Shown piece by piece: positions 1 to 10,669 of a stretch of 64,000 nucleotides of DNA. Each line of letters opens with the position of its first letter. Position 1 is the first letter of the stretch. Source of the DNA: Mastacembelus armatus (lineage: Eukaryota > Chordata > Actinopteri > Synbranchiformes > Mastacembelidae); NCBI RefSeq assembly GCF_900324485.2, contig NW_022872922.1:1-64000 (forward strand). The letters run 5' to 3'. The notes beneath the pieces were generated by a model. It was given only the letters and a program-made list of their open reading frames with translations. It made no database searches and was not told the origin of the DNA. A program made the translations under genes and the position numbers.

Positions 1-857
1 CACAGGAATAATCACAGATCACAGCTGTATTTGATATTGTTTTATGCTTCACCTGACACACAACAGACACATGTAAGCAGTCAAACAGAAATCACACACA
101 CAACCTCAGCCTCTCTCCCAGTTTGAGTCAATGTGCAGGGAGACAAGACAGAATCACACAGTGGATCAGAAAAGACCAAGAGGAGGGAGGTGATTTAGCA
201 GAAGTTCACTCTCAGAGAACTAAATGGCATTTTGTCCTCAACAGATTCCTACGGTAAATACATTCTCTAGATTAAGACGCATAAAGACGTATTCAGATTA
301 CAGGATATTCAGAAGTCAATGCATTCACATTATACACTAATACAAACTCATATTGGATATAGTGCACAGCCAGATGGATGTTTTACTTTGAAAGGACACA
401 GAGAGAGAAAGAAGTGGTGTATTAGCTTTGGTTCCTTATCACATGATGTGGTTCCTACTCTCCTGTTTTTATTTCTGTTTATTTCTCCCCCTCAGTCAGT
501 CGACAATTTGCATTGGCTGGAAAAGCAAAGACAAACAACTGATCCACCTGTTGGGACCAACAGCTGGTTCCTCCTCAGCAGCCTATTCCAGTCCTGTAGC
601 TCAGTGTTAACACAACATCAGTTTGTTGTCTGAACATCAGCTGGGACATGTCAACAACTTCTCAATAGGCAGAAAAACACCTGGAAAAGGATTTAGCCCA
701 GAAAAGAAAAGCTCTCAGATATTTCACAGAAAACATGTTGTGCTGCTGATGCTTCAAATGCAGAGACCACTGTGCATTAAACAGCAGTGAAGGATGATCG
801 TTGGATTAAAAGGCTCATGTAGAAATCCTTTTTTTTTTCTCTCAGCGTCAGCATCAT
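1..857. other. Anonymous flank
   Basis: I see no gene, RNA or recognised repeat here. The longest open frame (319-633, plus strand) has no recognisable domain and a low-complexity composition, so I do not call it. The last five bases (853-857, ATCAT) are the left target duplication of the Gypsy element that follows. Confidence 0.6.
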
Positions 858-1446
858 TGTGATGGCCTCAGCTTTGGCCATCCCATGAAGTAACTACTCA
901 CCATTTTGTGGACCCTGGGGCGTCATCCAAAGGATTGGACTGAGTTCTTGGGGAGGTTGAAATACTGTTTGCCCCAATTGGACTATACCAATGGCTGCCC
1001 CAGGAGGAGGGGGAGGTCTATAAGGGAGATGTTTAATTTGATTTATATAGTTATTTTGGAATATTATTTGTTATGTTAATTTTGTGTATTTATTAATAAG
1101 AATTAAGTTAGTTTAGAAATTATTTGTTTAATAATAATAATAATAATAATACATTTTATTTCATGGCGCCTTTCAAAGTCTCAAGGTCACCTTACAGATA
1201 GAAAAGGAAGCATACAGCATGATATACATAGAGTGCATTAAAACAACAGTAACAAGAATACATAAACGGCGGGAGAGAATGTAAAGGCAAAAGCGTGGAT
1301 TATCTAGGAAGTGGGCGAAGTACAGTACAGTAAATTGAAATACAGAAACCCAGATGACAGAACAACAAATATGAAACAGTATGAGACAATATGAAATAGG
1401 CAGAGGGTGGTAGGACATCACGGGCTGCTTTGAGAAGTTAAGAGAG

Positions 1447-4286
1447 TTAGGTGGAAAACGCTATACGGAACAGATATGTTTTGAGTGATGATTTAAAAGT
1501 TGATAAGTCCGGAGACGACCGGATGCGATGAGGGAGAATGTTCCAAAGGCGGGGCGCAGTGTGGCTGAAGGATCTAGCGCCCATGGTGGCCAGGCGCGCT
1601 GTAGGGGTGCAGAGGAGAGTGGAACTGGAGGAGCGGAGAGGACGAGGCGGAGAATAGATATGAAGTAGTTCAGTGATGTATGGTGGGGCAATAGAGTGGA
1701 GGGCTTTGAAGGTGAGAAGGAGGATTTTATAGTTTATACGGAAGGACACAGGGAGCCAGTGAAGTTGTTTAAGGACAGGGGTGATATGATGTGAGGATGG
1801 AGTTCTGGTGATGATTCGGGCAGCAGAGTTCTGGACAAGTTGAAGTTTGCGAAGTGATTTGAGAGGTAGACCAGTGAGGAGTGAGTTACAGTAATCCAAA
1901 CGAGAGGTGACAAAGGCGTTAATGAGTATTGCCGTGCTATCGGTGGTGAGTGAGGAACGGATGCGGTTTATGTTACGGAGATGGGAGTAGGCCGACCGGG
2001 TAGTGGTATTGATATGCTGAGTGAAGGAGAGAGTACCGTCTAGGATGACACCCAGGCTTTTAACTTGGGGGGAGGGGGGGACAGTATTGTTGTCAATTTG
2101 AATGGAGAAGGTGCTGGTTTTAGAAAGGGTGGATCTGGTGCCCACGAGGAGAATTTCAGTTTTGTCAGGGTTGAGTTTCAAAAAGTTATGGGTGAACCAG
2201 GATTTGATATTATGTAAGCAGGTAAGGAGGGAGGGAGGGGGGAGGGTAGAAGATGGAGCAGCAGAGAGGTAGAGCTGGGTGTCGTCTGCATAACAGTGGA
2301 AATTGATGTTATGTTGCCTAAGGATATTTCCGAGAGGAAGGAGATAAATAATAAAGAGGAGGGGCCCCAGGACAGAGCCCTGAGGCACGCCACAACTGAC
2401 AGTAGAGGGCTGGGAGTGGAAGTTCTGGAGATGGACGGACTGGGTGCGGTCAGATAGGTAGGAGGTGAACCATGAGAGGACCGAGCCGGCTATGCCGATG
2501 GAAGCAAGGCGATGGAGGAGAATATTGTGTGAGATGGTGTCAAAAGCTGCAGTTAGGTCAAGGAGGATGAGGATGGAGACAAGGCCAGAGTCTGCGGCTA
2601 CTAGGAGGTCGTTGGTGATTTTGACCAGGGCAGTTTCAGTGCTGTGAAGTTGGCGGAAACCAGATTGAAAGTGTTCGTATAGGCTATTGGCGGAAAGGTG
2701 GGTATGGACCTGGTGGTGAACAACTTTTTCCAGGATTTTGGAGAGGAACGGGAGATTGGAGATAGGGCGGAAGTTGTTAAGGTCGGCAGGATCGAGACCA
2801 GGTTTTTTTAGAATTGGTGAGATGATGGCTGTCTTGAGTGATGGGGGTACGATGCCAGAACTGAGGGAAGTGTGAATAATGTGGGTAAGATGAGGAAGGA
2901 GAGAGGGGAGACAGAGCTTGACGAGGTTGGTTGGTAGGGGGTCAAGTTTGCAGGTTGAGGGTTTGGATTTGAGGATCAGGGAAGAGATAACCGTGGTGGG
3001 TGGAATGATAAAACTCGAAAGCAGGGAGGATACTGGTAGAGAGGGAAGGGTACAGTGGAGGCAGTTCGCAGTGTCACAGATGGGGGGAAATTGCTGGTGT
3101 ATATTTTCGATTTTTGATGAGAAGAAATCCAGGAAGTTATTGCACAAGGTGGTGGAGAGTGAAGGGAAGAGAGGAGTATCGGGAGGGCCCAATAAATTTT
3201 TGACAGTGGAGAAGAGGGAACGCGTGGAGCCAGAGGCGGATACAATAAGCGAGGCATAGAAGTCAGATTTTGTTTGAGTAATGGTTTGCTTGTACTTCAG
3301 TATGTGGTTTAGGTATAAGTCCTTGTGGGTGGATGAACCGGTTTTTTGAAGAGACGTTCAAGGCGGCGGGCTTGGGTTTTGAGGAGGCGGAGTTCGGGTG
3401 TGTACCATGGAGCAGAGTGCGTAAAGGATACAGATCTAGTTTTGAGTGGGGCGAAGGTGTTGAGTAGATTTCGTAGCTCACAGTTGAAATTGGATAACAT
3501 GTTGGAGAGGGACGGTGTGTAATTAGTACATGAAAGGTTGTTGAGAGCAGCAGTGAAGGAGGGGAGGTCGATGTTCTTTAAGTTACGGAAGGTGATGGTG
3601 CGGGAGAGGTGGGTTTTGAAGAGAGGTAGTTTGGAGTTAAAGCAGACTAGTTTGTGGTCGGAGAAGAAGGTGTCGAGGGTAGAACATGACTGAACTGTGA
3701 CGCCAGAGCAGCAGACTAAGTCGAGGGTGTGTCCTAGAGAATGTGTTGGGGAGGTGATGTATTGTTGGAGCCCAAAGCTGTCCAGACAGGAAATTAGGTC
3801 TTTTGTAGCGGTGTTGTTGGGATTGTCGAAGTGGATGTTAAAATCACCAAGAAGAATTATGTTGGCTGACAGAGAGATGAGGTCAGCTAAGAGGTCAGAC
3901 AGTTCGTCCAAGAAGGTCGGGTTAGGTTTTGGTGGGCGGTAGATAGTGGCCAAGAAGGTTGGTGTGTGACCATGAATACGTGCTATGAGAGCTTCAAAGG
4001 ACTGGAAGGTGATAGTGGGGTGGATGGATATTTTGTATTTAAGGTTGTACAGTATGGCGAGGCCGCCACCGCGTCCCGAGAGGCGTGGATGGGTGAGATA
4101 TGTGAAGCCAGGAGGAATAGATTGATTAAGTTCAGTGAAGTCGTTGGGCTGCTGCCAGGTTTCAGTTAAGCACAGGATGTCGAGATTGTGTTTAAGAATA
4201 ATGTCAAAGATGAGGGATGCTTTTTGAGAGAGGGAGCGAACGTTAAGAAGCCCAAAATGAGTGTTGTGGAAAGGTGTCGAGTCCAT
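1447..4286 (-). pseudogene. LINE ORF2: APE endonuclease plus reverse transcriptase, one frameshift
   Basis: The endonuclease frame runs 4286-3309: LLNVRSLSQK, LTETW, GRGGGLA, GDFNIHFD and SDHKLV are the APE-type blocks. The reverse transcriptase frame runs on to 1447, with [39 protein letters not shown] and [12 protein letters not shown] (catalytic YADD near 2283-2297). The C-terminal part has the conserved [14 protein letters not shown] block. The two frames differ by one base. The switch fits a one-base slip in the A6 run at 3342-3347 (T6 on the plus strand), because the downstream frame is open across the junction. The protein nicks the target and primes cDNA synthesis there. The frameshift makes this copy inactive unless it is a sequencing error. 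Confidence 0.85.
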
Positions 4287-4400
4287 GTTTCTGGGGATGT
4301 TAGCTAGTACAGAGTGGTTGATCTGGCGTATACCTGATTTTCTAGGCTGAGGTCGGGAGGATGACCAGATGGAGGGGATTGGTAGTATGGAGTCAGATAG

Positions 4401-5824
4401 TCAGGCATGTGGGACAGAATGGACAGATTGTCCAGTGTTAGTGTGTGGGGTACAGTGAACTGCATGTTGAATGTTGGTGGAAAGTATATGGGAGCCCAGG
4501 CGGTTAGGATGCAGACCATCTCCTGCAAAGAAGGCAGGTCGGTTCCAGAAGAGGTTGAAGTTGTCAATGAATTGGAGATTGTAGGACAGGGAGACAGACT
4601 TGATCCAAGTGTTGAGACTGAGGATTCTACTGAAGCGGCCAGAGCCTCTTCCAAACGTGGGGATGGGACCAGACATGAAAATAGTCTTACCACAGTTTCT
4701 TAGGAGGTGGAGGAGAGAGATAAAATCCTTTTTAGTCAGTTCAGACCGGTGGAGTGACGTGTCACAAGTTCCAATATGAACAATCACTCTAGAGATGGAA
4801 GACGGAAGTGTTGGCAGTAATCCAGGAAGCATGGCCAAGATGTCAGAGGCCATAGCTCCAGGGAGACAGTGAGTAGTGGCGTTGAAAAAGCGTACATTCC
4901 TTATAATTGAGTCTCCGATGATTAACGTGGTTGGGGGGAAAAGGGGGCGTGGAGAAGACGCCAGTAGTTGGCCGTTTGAGTCGTGTCGTCTTGCTGACTG
5001 GCGGGGAGGCAGGGCGGTGACATCGGGTGCTGAGGTGGAAGATGGAGGCGGCAGTTCGGTTGGTCCGTAGCTAGGGAGCCCGTGAGTGTGCCTGAGCACG
5101 GCCTCGCGAAGGATCCTACGGCGCACTGATGTAGTAGCTGAGCGGGATGGAGACTGTTTTCCGCCGTGGCAACGGGCTCCGCGAGGAGCACTTGGACTAA
5201 GGCGGGGGCGGCGGGTGTCGTCAGAGGGGAGCGAGAGCAGGTGACGGCGCTGAACGACATTGGCGGGTGACGGGGGTTGTTGGGAAACCGGAGCGGAACG
5301 ATCCGGTACGTGGTTAGCGGATGAGGCCGTATGTAGGTCCGGGTGGCAGAAGACAGAGGTGCAAATGGATTGGAGAGGTCTAGAGAGGGACGCGGAGACC
5401 CGTGGTGATATCTTTTCCGCCCACGAACCGCAACCTCGGTCCAGGAGGACCGAAGACATGGTGTAGAAGAGGAGGAGGGTCGAGGACAGGTTGACGGGTC
5501 CCATGGGGCAGTGTCCTGGAGAGTGAAGGTAAGTGTGGAGATCTTCCTCGACTGCTCGAGGGCAACGTCCCTGAAGCTAGTCAGTATGGTGTCTTTCTGT
5601 TGGAGATCGTGAGAGAGGCGGCGTATTTCCTGCTTTAATTTGGTGATTTCATTGTTTGCTAGACGGAGTAGTAGATTGGCATTGTCCGAGTTGGTATTGT
5701 CAGGTAGTGTTGGCGTTGTTGTTGTTGCTCTTGGTGTTGGTGGCGTTGTAGGAGCCTGGCTGGTTGTGTCGATCGCCATCTTGTCGGTCGCCATCTTGTC
5801 GGTGATGCAATCCAATGTGAACAA
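4401..5824 (-). pseudogene. LINE ORF1: coiled coil plus SGNH-esterase-like protein, frameshifted
   Basis: Two overlapping minus-strand frames make up ORF1. The upstream frame (from 5824) has a Thr/Pro-rich start, a heptad-like coiled coil at about residues 51-85 (LLLRLANNEITKLKQEIRR) and a basic WTEVAVRGRKR segment. The downstream frame (to 4401) carries an SGNH-hydrolase-like domain: GDSIIRN near 4905 and GDGLHPN near 4500 match the GDS and DxxH blocks. The block usually read GTND is GTCD here, so the oxyanion-hole Asn appears replaced. The frame change lies in the Pro/Ser-rich linker, roughly 5250-5400; I cannot place it exactly. Esterase-like ORF1 proteins are known in CR1/L2 LINEs, where they are thought to help RNP formation or membrane or lipid interaction. 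Confidence 0.72.
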
Positions 5825-5916
5825 TCACTCTAATGATGGAAGACGGAAGTGTTGGCAGTAATCCAGGAAGCATGGCCAAGATGTCTGAGGCCGTAGCTCC
5901 AGGGAGACAGTGAGTA
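5812..5916 (-). repeat. 105-bp direct repeat of internal ORF1 at the LINE 5' end
   Basis: 5812-5916 repeats 4771-4875 in the same orientation with only a few differences, 1041 bp apart. The internal copy encodes the LPGAMASDILAMLPGLL part of the esterase-like domain. The outer copy abuts the target duplication, so it forms the physical 5' end of the insertion. A template jump from the RNA 5' end onto a second LINE RNA would give this structure. Confidence 0.8.
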
Positions 5917-6340
5917 GTTTAGAGTTTATTTGTGAATTATTTAGTAGTTGTCTTGTGTTTATTCCCCTGTGTGTTGTGTATTGGTTTGGCCAGCCAGTAT
6001 ATATGTTCCCCTGTGTGTCAATTTGGGTTGGGTCATTTTTGGTTTGTTAGTTTGGGGTCTAAGATGTTTAGTTAATAGTTTTTCTGAGTTGAGTTATCCT
6101 GTGTTGACCTCTTTTAGAGCTCTTTAGTTAGTAATTGGTTATTTTTGTATTTGCCTAAGTTTTTTAAGGGTGAATAAATCCCCTTTGTTTTGAAAAATTC
6201 CTGGCATCCTGTGTCTGCCTGCTCGGACCTTCACACATGGTGGCAGTGGTGGGATCGTCCAGATAGGATGCAGGTTTTTTTTTTTCTTTTTTTTTTCCTC
6301 TCAGACCTCCCGCATTTAAATTTTCCCTTTTTTTGAAATA

Positions 6341-7830
6341 ATGCCTCGAGGAGGAAGAGGAAATCCAAGCAGGCCTGGGGAAGATGGCGGCGTGATGGAG
6401 GAGGTGGGAGGAGGAGCCTCTGGAGGGGTGGACAATACTGAGGGTGAAGGCAAGGAACTGGAAATCACAGATTTGTATGCACTCCTTACCACCCTTGCGG
6501 GGCAACAGGAAGCCCGGGAAATAAGGCAAAAGGAGGAAGCAGCACGACAAGAACAGCGGTTTAAGGCACTACAGCATCAGTTTAAGTTACTGCAGCAAGA
6601 AGTGCAGGCCCGTACAACTCCAGCACCTGATCTTTTTCCTATGGAGTCGGGGCCAACAAGTTCGGAACCATCAGATTTGGACCTGAATCGCCGGTTGGCA
6701 TCCACCTCAGAGAATACCCTTCCATCACCTTCATCAGGTCAGTCTCAGCTGCATTATGTGCCCAGATTAAAGAAACTCACGGATACAGACGATATTGAAC
6801 ATTTCCTGGTGACATATGAACGAATTGCTGCTGCATGTCGCTGGGCTAAGACTGACTGGGTTTTTCATTTAATACCCCTGCTTACTGGGAAAGCAAGAGG
6901 GGCCTATGTACATATGGATTTGGGTGATGCACAAGATTATGATAAAGTAAAATCAGCTATCTTGGCAAAATATGACATAAATGCTGAAACCTATAGGCAA
7001 CGGTTTCGCTCTACGGAAGTGCATGCCAATGAAAGCCCAAAGGAGTTGTATGTGAGGCTTAAAGAGTTGTATGAAAAGTGGATCCAGCCAACCGGTAAAA
7101 CAACGCAGGATGTTGGGGAGGCCATTATCCTAGAACAATATCTGAGAATGTTGTCTCCAGAGCTACAGGTTTGGCTTAAAGAACACAATCCAGACTCTGC
7201 CGCAAGGGCAGCCGCGCTGACAGATGTGTATGTGGCAGCGCGTAAGAAAAGCCAGCTGTGGAGTTATAATACCTGGAAAGCCACAAGAGACACTCGTAAG
7301 CCGGCAGCTATGCAACTCCACCCGGGGTCGGGTCTCCGGGTGGGTAAGCCTTCCTTGGGTGAAACGAAACCAACTAAGTCACCCTCGAAATTATTTGGTA
7401 AGATACCAGTGTGTTATCTTTGTGGGCAAGAGGGCCACATAAAACCAGACTGTCCAAAGAATTCAGTTAAGTTCACTCAGTTGTCTGTGGCACCACGTCA
7501 CAATAATAAAGATGAAAATGGTTTCAGACAAAGAATGACATCTGTGGAAGTGAATGGACAAAATGTGCAGGCTCTAATAGACACTGGTAGCGATCAGACA
7601 CTGGTGCACAGTAACCTGGTACCCCCCAATATGATGGGTAATCACAACACAATTCCTATCCGCTGTGTGCATGGAGATGAACAGTTGTATCCCACAGTGG
7701 ATATGTATATAAAGGTCCTGGGGCAGGTCTACCTTCTGAATGTGGGAGTCGTACATGGCCTGTCTTTTCCTGTAATACTAGGCCGGGATCTGCCAATACT
7801 TTGTGACCTTTTGAAGGAGGAACAGCAGTG
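6341..7830 (+). pseudogene. Gypsy gag and aspartic protease region (fossil)
   Basis: Gag starts near 6341 with a Gly-rich N-terminus, followed by a Gln/Glu-rich coiled-coil-like stretch. A capsid region follows at about 6770-7250. Its C-terminal part (KWIQPTGKTTQDVGEAIILE and the following residues, about 7080-7250) resembles the vertebrate SCAN domain, which is known to derive from Gmr1-like Gypsy capsids. A CCHC zinc knuckle (CYLCGQEGHIKPDC) lies near 7410-7455. A retropepsin-type protease follows at about 7540-7800, with ALIDTGSDQT and VILGRDLP. It would have packaged and processed the element's particle. It belongs to a broken element. Confidence 0.83.
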
Positions 7831-8169
7831 TAATGTGGTCATGACGAGGGCACGAGCTAAACATGCTGATCAACAAGAGACTCTTTCAGTCCTCCCGTTT
7901 TATGATGTGGAAATAGAGACAAAGCCTGGGAGGCCTCGAAAATCACGCAGACAGAAAAGACAGGAGAAATTTCAGCATACAGTTGTTGATGCGGTGGTCG
8001 AGTTAATGCCCGAGTTACAAACGTCTATTGAAATCCCCACTAACATTGCTGATTTACAACAAAGTGATTTGACATTAAAGACATTACTTCAGAAAGCCAT
8101 GGAGCGGGGACAAGGTGTTGAGTCTGAACAGTCTAACGAAAGATTTTTTCTGCAGGATGATGTGCTTTA

Positions 8170-9290
8170 TCGGCAGGGTCCAGCAGGCAAGCAATTAGTG
8201 GTCCCTCAGCCTGCTCGGGGGGCAGTACTGGCCATGGGTCATTCCATCCCCTGGGCTGGTCACATGGGGAAGCACAGGACAGCTGCACGTATTAAGCAAC
8301 ATTTTTTTTGGCCAGGTATGCAGGCTGATGTTGCTGAATTCTGCAGAAGCTGCCCTCAGTGCCAGATGACATCACCTAAAACCCCCTCCAGGGCTCCTCT
8401 TCATCCTCTACCGATTATGTCCACCCCTTTTGACCGGCTTTGGCATGGATATTATTGGTCCGGTGGAAAGGACAAGGACCGGATATCGTTATATGCTGGT
8501 GATTACCGATTATGCCACCAGATATCCAGAGGTTTTCCCCTTGAAATCAATTAAAGCCAAGACTGTTGCTTTTTGTCTTGTTCAGTTTTTTTCTAGAATG
8601 GGATTTCCTCGGGAGATATTAACAGACCAAGGAACTAACTTTATGTCTGGTTTGCTTAAGCAGGTGTATCGGCTGCTGGGAATCAAGAGCTTGAGGACTA
8701 CACCCTACCACCCACAGACAGATGGATTAACGGAGCGATTCAATCAAACGTTGAAACAGATGCTTCGTAAATTTGTGAATGAATCAGGCTCAGATTGGGA
8801 CCAATGGCTGCCATACCTCCTGTTTGCATACAGGGAAGTGCCCCAGGCTTCTACGGGTTTTTCCCCCTTTGAACTCTTGTATGGCCATGACGTTAGGGGG
8901 CCCCTGTCATTGCTGAAAGAGGTCTGGGAGGGAGACCAGAGGGCTGTGGGGCCAGTAAATGTTGTCTTATGTCGTACAGATGAGAGAACGGTTGGAAAGG
9001 ATGAGTGAGATGGCTCGGGCCCATCTGGCAGAGGCACAGCAGAATCAGAAACGGTGGTATGACCGCTCAGCCCGTCAGAGGACTTTTGCCCCGGGCCAGA
9101 AGGTGTTGGTGTTGTTACCCATGGAGGAGAGTAAGCTGCTGGCTAAGTGGCAAGGACCATTTGAGGTTCTGGAACAGCTGGGCCCAACAACATACAAAGT
9201 GGCCACCCCAGGGCAGCGGCGCGGTTGCAGAGTCCTGCATGTGAACTTACTTAAAGAGTGGGTGTCGAGGCCAGAGGAATCCCAAACCGC
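8170..9290 (+). pseudogene. Gypsy integrase region, upstream of RT (fossil)
   Basis: The HHCC zinc-binding domain (HSIPWAGHMGKHRTAARIKQ, then CRSCPQC) lies at about 8240-8370. A DDE catalytic core follows at about 8440-8790, with MDIIGPVE, LTDQGTNF and TTPYHPQTDGLTERFNQ, and a GPY/F-type C-terminal region (KWQGPFEVLEQLGPTTYKV) at about 9150-9220. This inserts cDNA into the genome. Lying before the reverse transcriptase, it places the element in the Gmr1-like group and not with ordinary Gypsy elements. It is part of a broken fossil. Confidence 0.85.
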
Positions 9291-9439
9291 ACTGTTTATC
9301 AGGAAGGTGGAGGAGGAAGATGAGGCGGATGACCAGTATTTGCCATCTCCAGCATCTATAGACCTTACTCTGGACCATTTGGCAGAGGAACAACAGTTGC
9401 AGGTGAGAGTGCTTTGCAATTTGGGAGTTTTCCGAGAAT

Positions 9440-10376
9440 ATCCTGGTAGAACAGAAGTGGTTGAACATGATATTGTACTGAAAGAGGGCTCTGCTGTGAG
9501 ACGTATGAGTTACAGGATTCCAGAGTGCTTGTTGACATCTCTAAAGGAGGAGGTGGACCGGATGTTGACGCTGGGGATAATCGAGCCATCAAAAAGTGCA
9601 TGGTGCAACCCAGTGGTCCTGGTTCCTAAGAAGGACAGCACAATAAGGTTCTGTATTGATTTTAGGTACCTTAATTCTGTTTCAAAGTTTGATTCTTATC
9701 CCACTCCACGGATTGATGACTTGGTGGAGCGGGTGGGGAAAGCAAAATATTTAACGACTATAGATTTGTGTAAGGGCTACTGGCAGGTGCCTCTTACTCA
9801 GCGGTCACGGGAGCTGACTGCCTTTAGAACACCTTGGGGTCTGTTCCAGTTTACAGTTCTGCCATTTGGGTTGCATGGTGCCCCTGCGACGTTCCAGCGG
9901 CTTATGGACCAGGTATTGCAAGGATGCTCAGAGTTTGCCTCAGCCTATCTTGATGACATTGTTATTTACAGTGCTACCTGGGATGAGCATCTGGCACATT
10001 TGAAGAGGGTGCTGCACTGCCTTCAATCAGCTGGGCTGACCATTAATCCTGCCAAGTGTGCCTTTGCCAAAACGGAAACAGAATATTTGGGTTTCGTTAT
10101 AGGTAATGGGATAGTCAAGCCCCAAGTTAATAAGATTGCAGCCCTTGAGTCCTGTCCATTACCACAAACTAGGAAGCAGTTGAGGTCCTTTTTGGGGATG
10201 GCAGGGTTTTATAATCGGTTTATACCTCACTTCTCATCTAGTGCTGCTTTACTGACAGACATGACAGGATCGAGGCGTCCTAACCAGCTCCAGTGGACAA
10301 AGGAGGCAATGGTGGCCTTTCGCGACATTCAGCAATCACTCAGTAAGGAGCCCATTTTATATAGCCCTGAAAATTA
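9440..10376 (+). pseudogene. Gypsy reverse transcriptase region (fossil)
   Basis: Ty3/Gypsy reverse transcriptase blocks are clear: NPVVLVPKKDSTIRFCIDFR, LTTIDLCKGYWQVPL, FTVLPFGLHGAPATFQRLMD and the catalytic SAYLDDIVIYS near 9942-9975, then the thumb/connection region (EYLGFVIGNGIVKPQ, LRSFLGMAGFYNRFIPHF). An L2 LINE cuts the element just after this region, so RNase H lies about 4 kb further right. Confidence 0.88.
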
Positions 10377-10387
10377 ATGTTGAGTCG

Positions 10388-10660
10388 GTGTGTAACTTTG
10401 CTAAATTAATGTCGGACTCCGTAGTTTTCTCTGGACCCCTCCCCAATCTGACCAGCGATGACATGTTTAGCCGCATGTCGTCGTTCCGTCGCTGGCTGTC
10501 TAGGTGGTGTCCAGCAAACGATGTGGGCTTCATAGACAATTGGGCCACTTTCTGGGGAAAACCCGGTGTGATAGCGAGAGATGGCATCCATCCCACTTTG
10601 AATGGTGCAGCTCTCATCTCTAGGAATTTGGCCGAGTTTCTTAGCCGACCTAAAGCCTGA
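10388..10660 (+). pseudogene. L2 ORF1 remnant (C-terminal esterase-like part)
   Basis: This 90-codon frame ends ORF1 of the truncated L2. It contains [31 protein letters not shown] (split here as two blocks: [14 protein letters not shown] and ARDGIHPT) and ISRNLAEFL. That is the C-terminal third of an SGNH-esterase-like fold with its DxxH catalytic block. The N-terminal coiled coil and GDS block were lost to 5' truncation at integration, so no working ORF1 product is possible from this copy. Confidence 0.7.
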
Positions 10661-10669
10661 CAATCCAGG

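Larger units (their letters stand above)
1131..5916 (-). mobile_element. L2-clade LINE, near full length, antisense in the Gypsy LTR
   Basis: A 4.8-kb non-LTR retrotransposon on the minus strand. It ends 3' in an (ATT)n tail at 1131-1150, preceded by a GGCGCC-containing 3' end typical of L2/CR1 relatives. ORF1 (4401-5824) carries a coiled coil and an SGNH-esterase-like domain; ORF2 (1447-4286) carries an APE-type endonuclease and a reverse transcriptase. Each ORF appears broken by one frameshift. Target duplication is GTTTA (1126-1130 and 5917-5921). The extreme 5' end repeats about 105 bp of internal ORF1 sequence. This family is clearly distinct from the other L2 copies in the window. The insertion postdates the Gypsy LTR it interrupts. 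Confidence 0.85.
858..6235 (+). repeat. 5' LTR of the Gypsy element, split by a LINE
   Basis: The LTR occupies 858-1130 and 5922-6235, about 587 bases in total. It matches the 3' LTR at 14734-15316 nearly base for base. The gap is filled by an antisense L2-clade LINE, with GTTTA at 1126-1130 repeated at 5917-5921 as a short target duplication. A polyadenylation-like AATAAA lies near 6174. The internal region starts just after 6235. Confidence 0.88.

Noticed and set aside
319-633. 104-codon frame
   Set aside because: No domain, no splice context, overlapping alternative frames.
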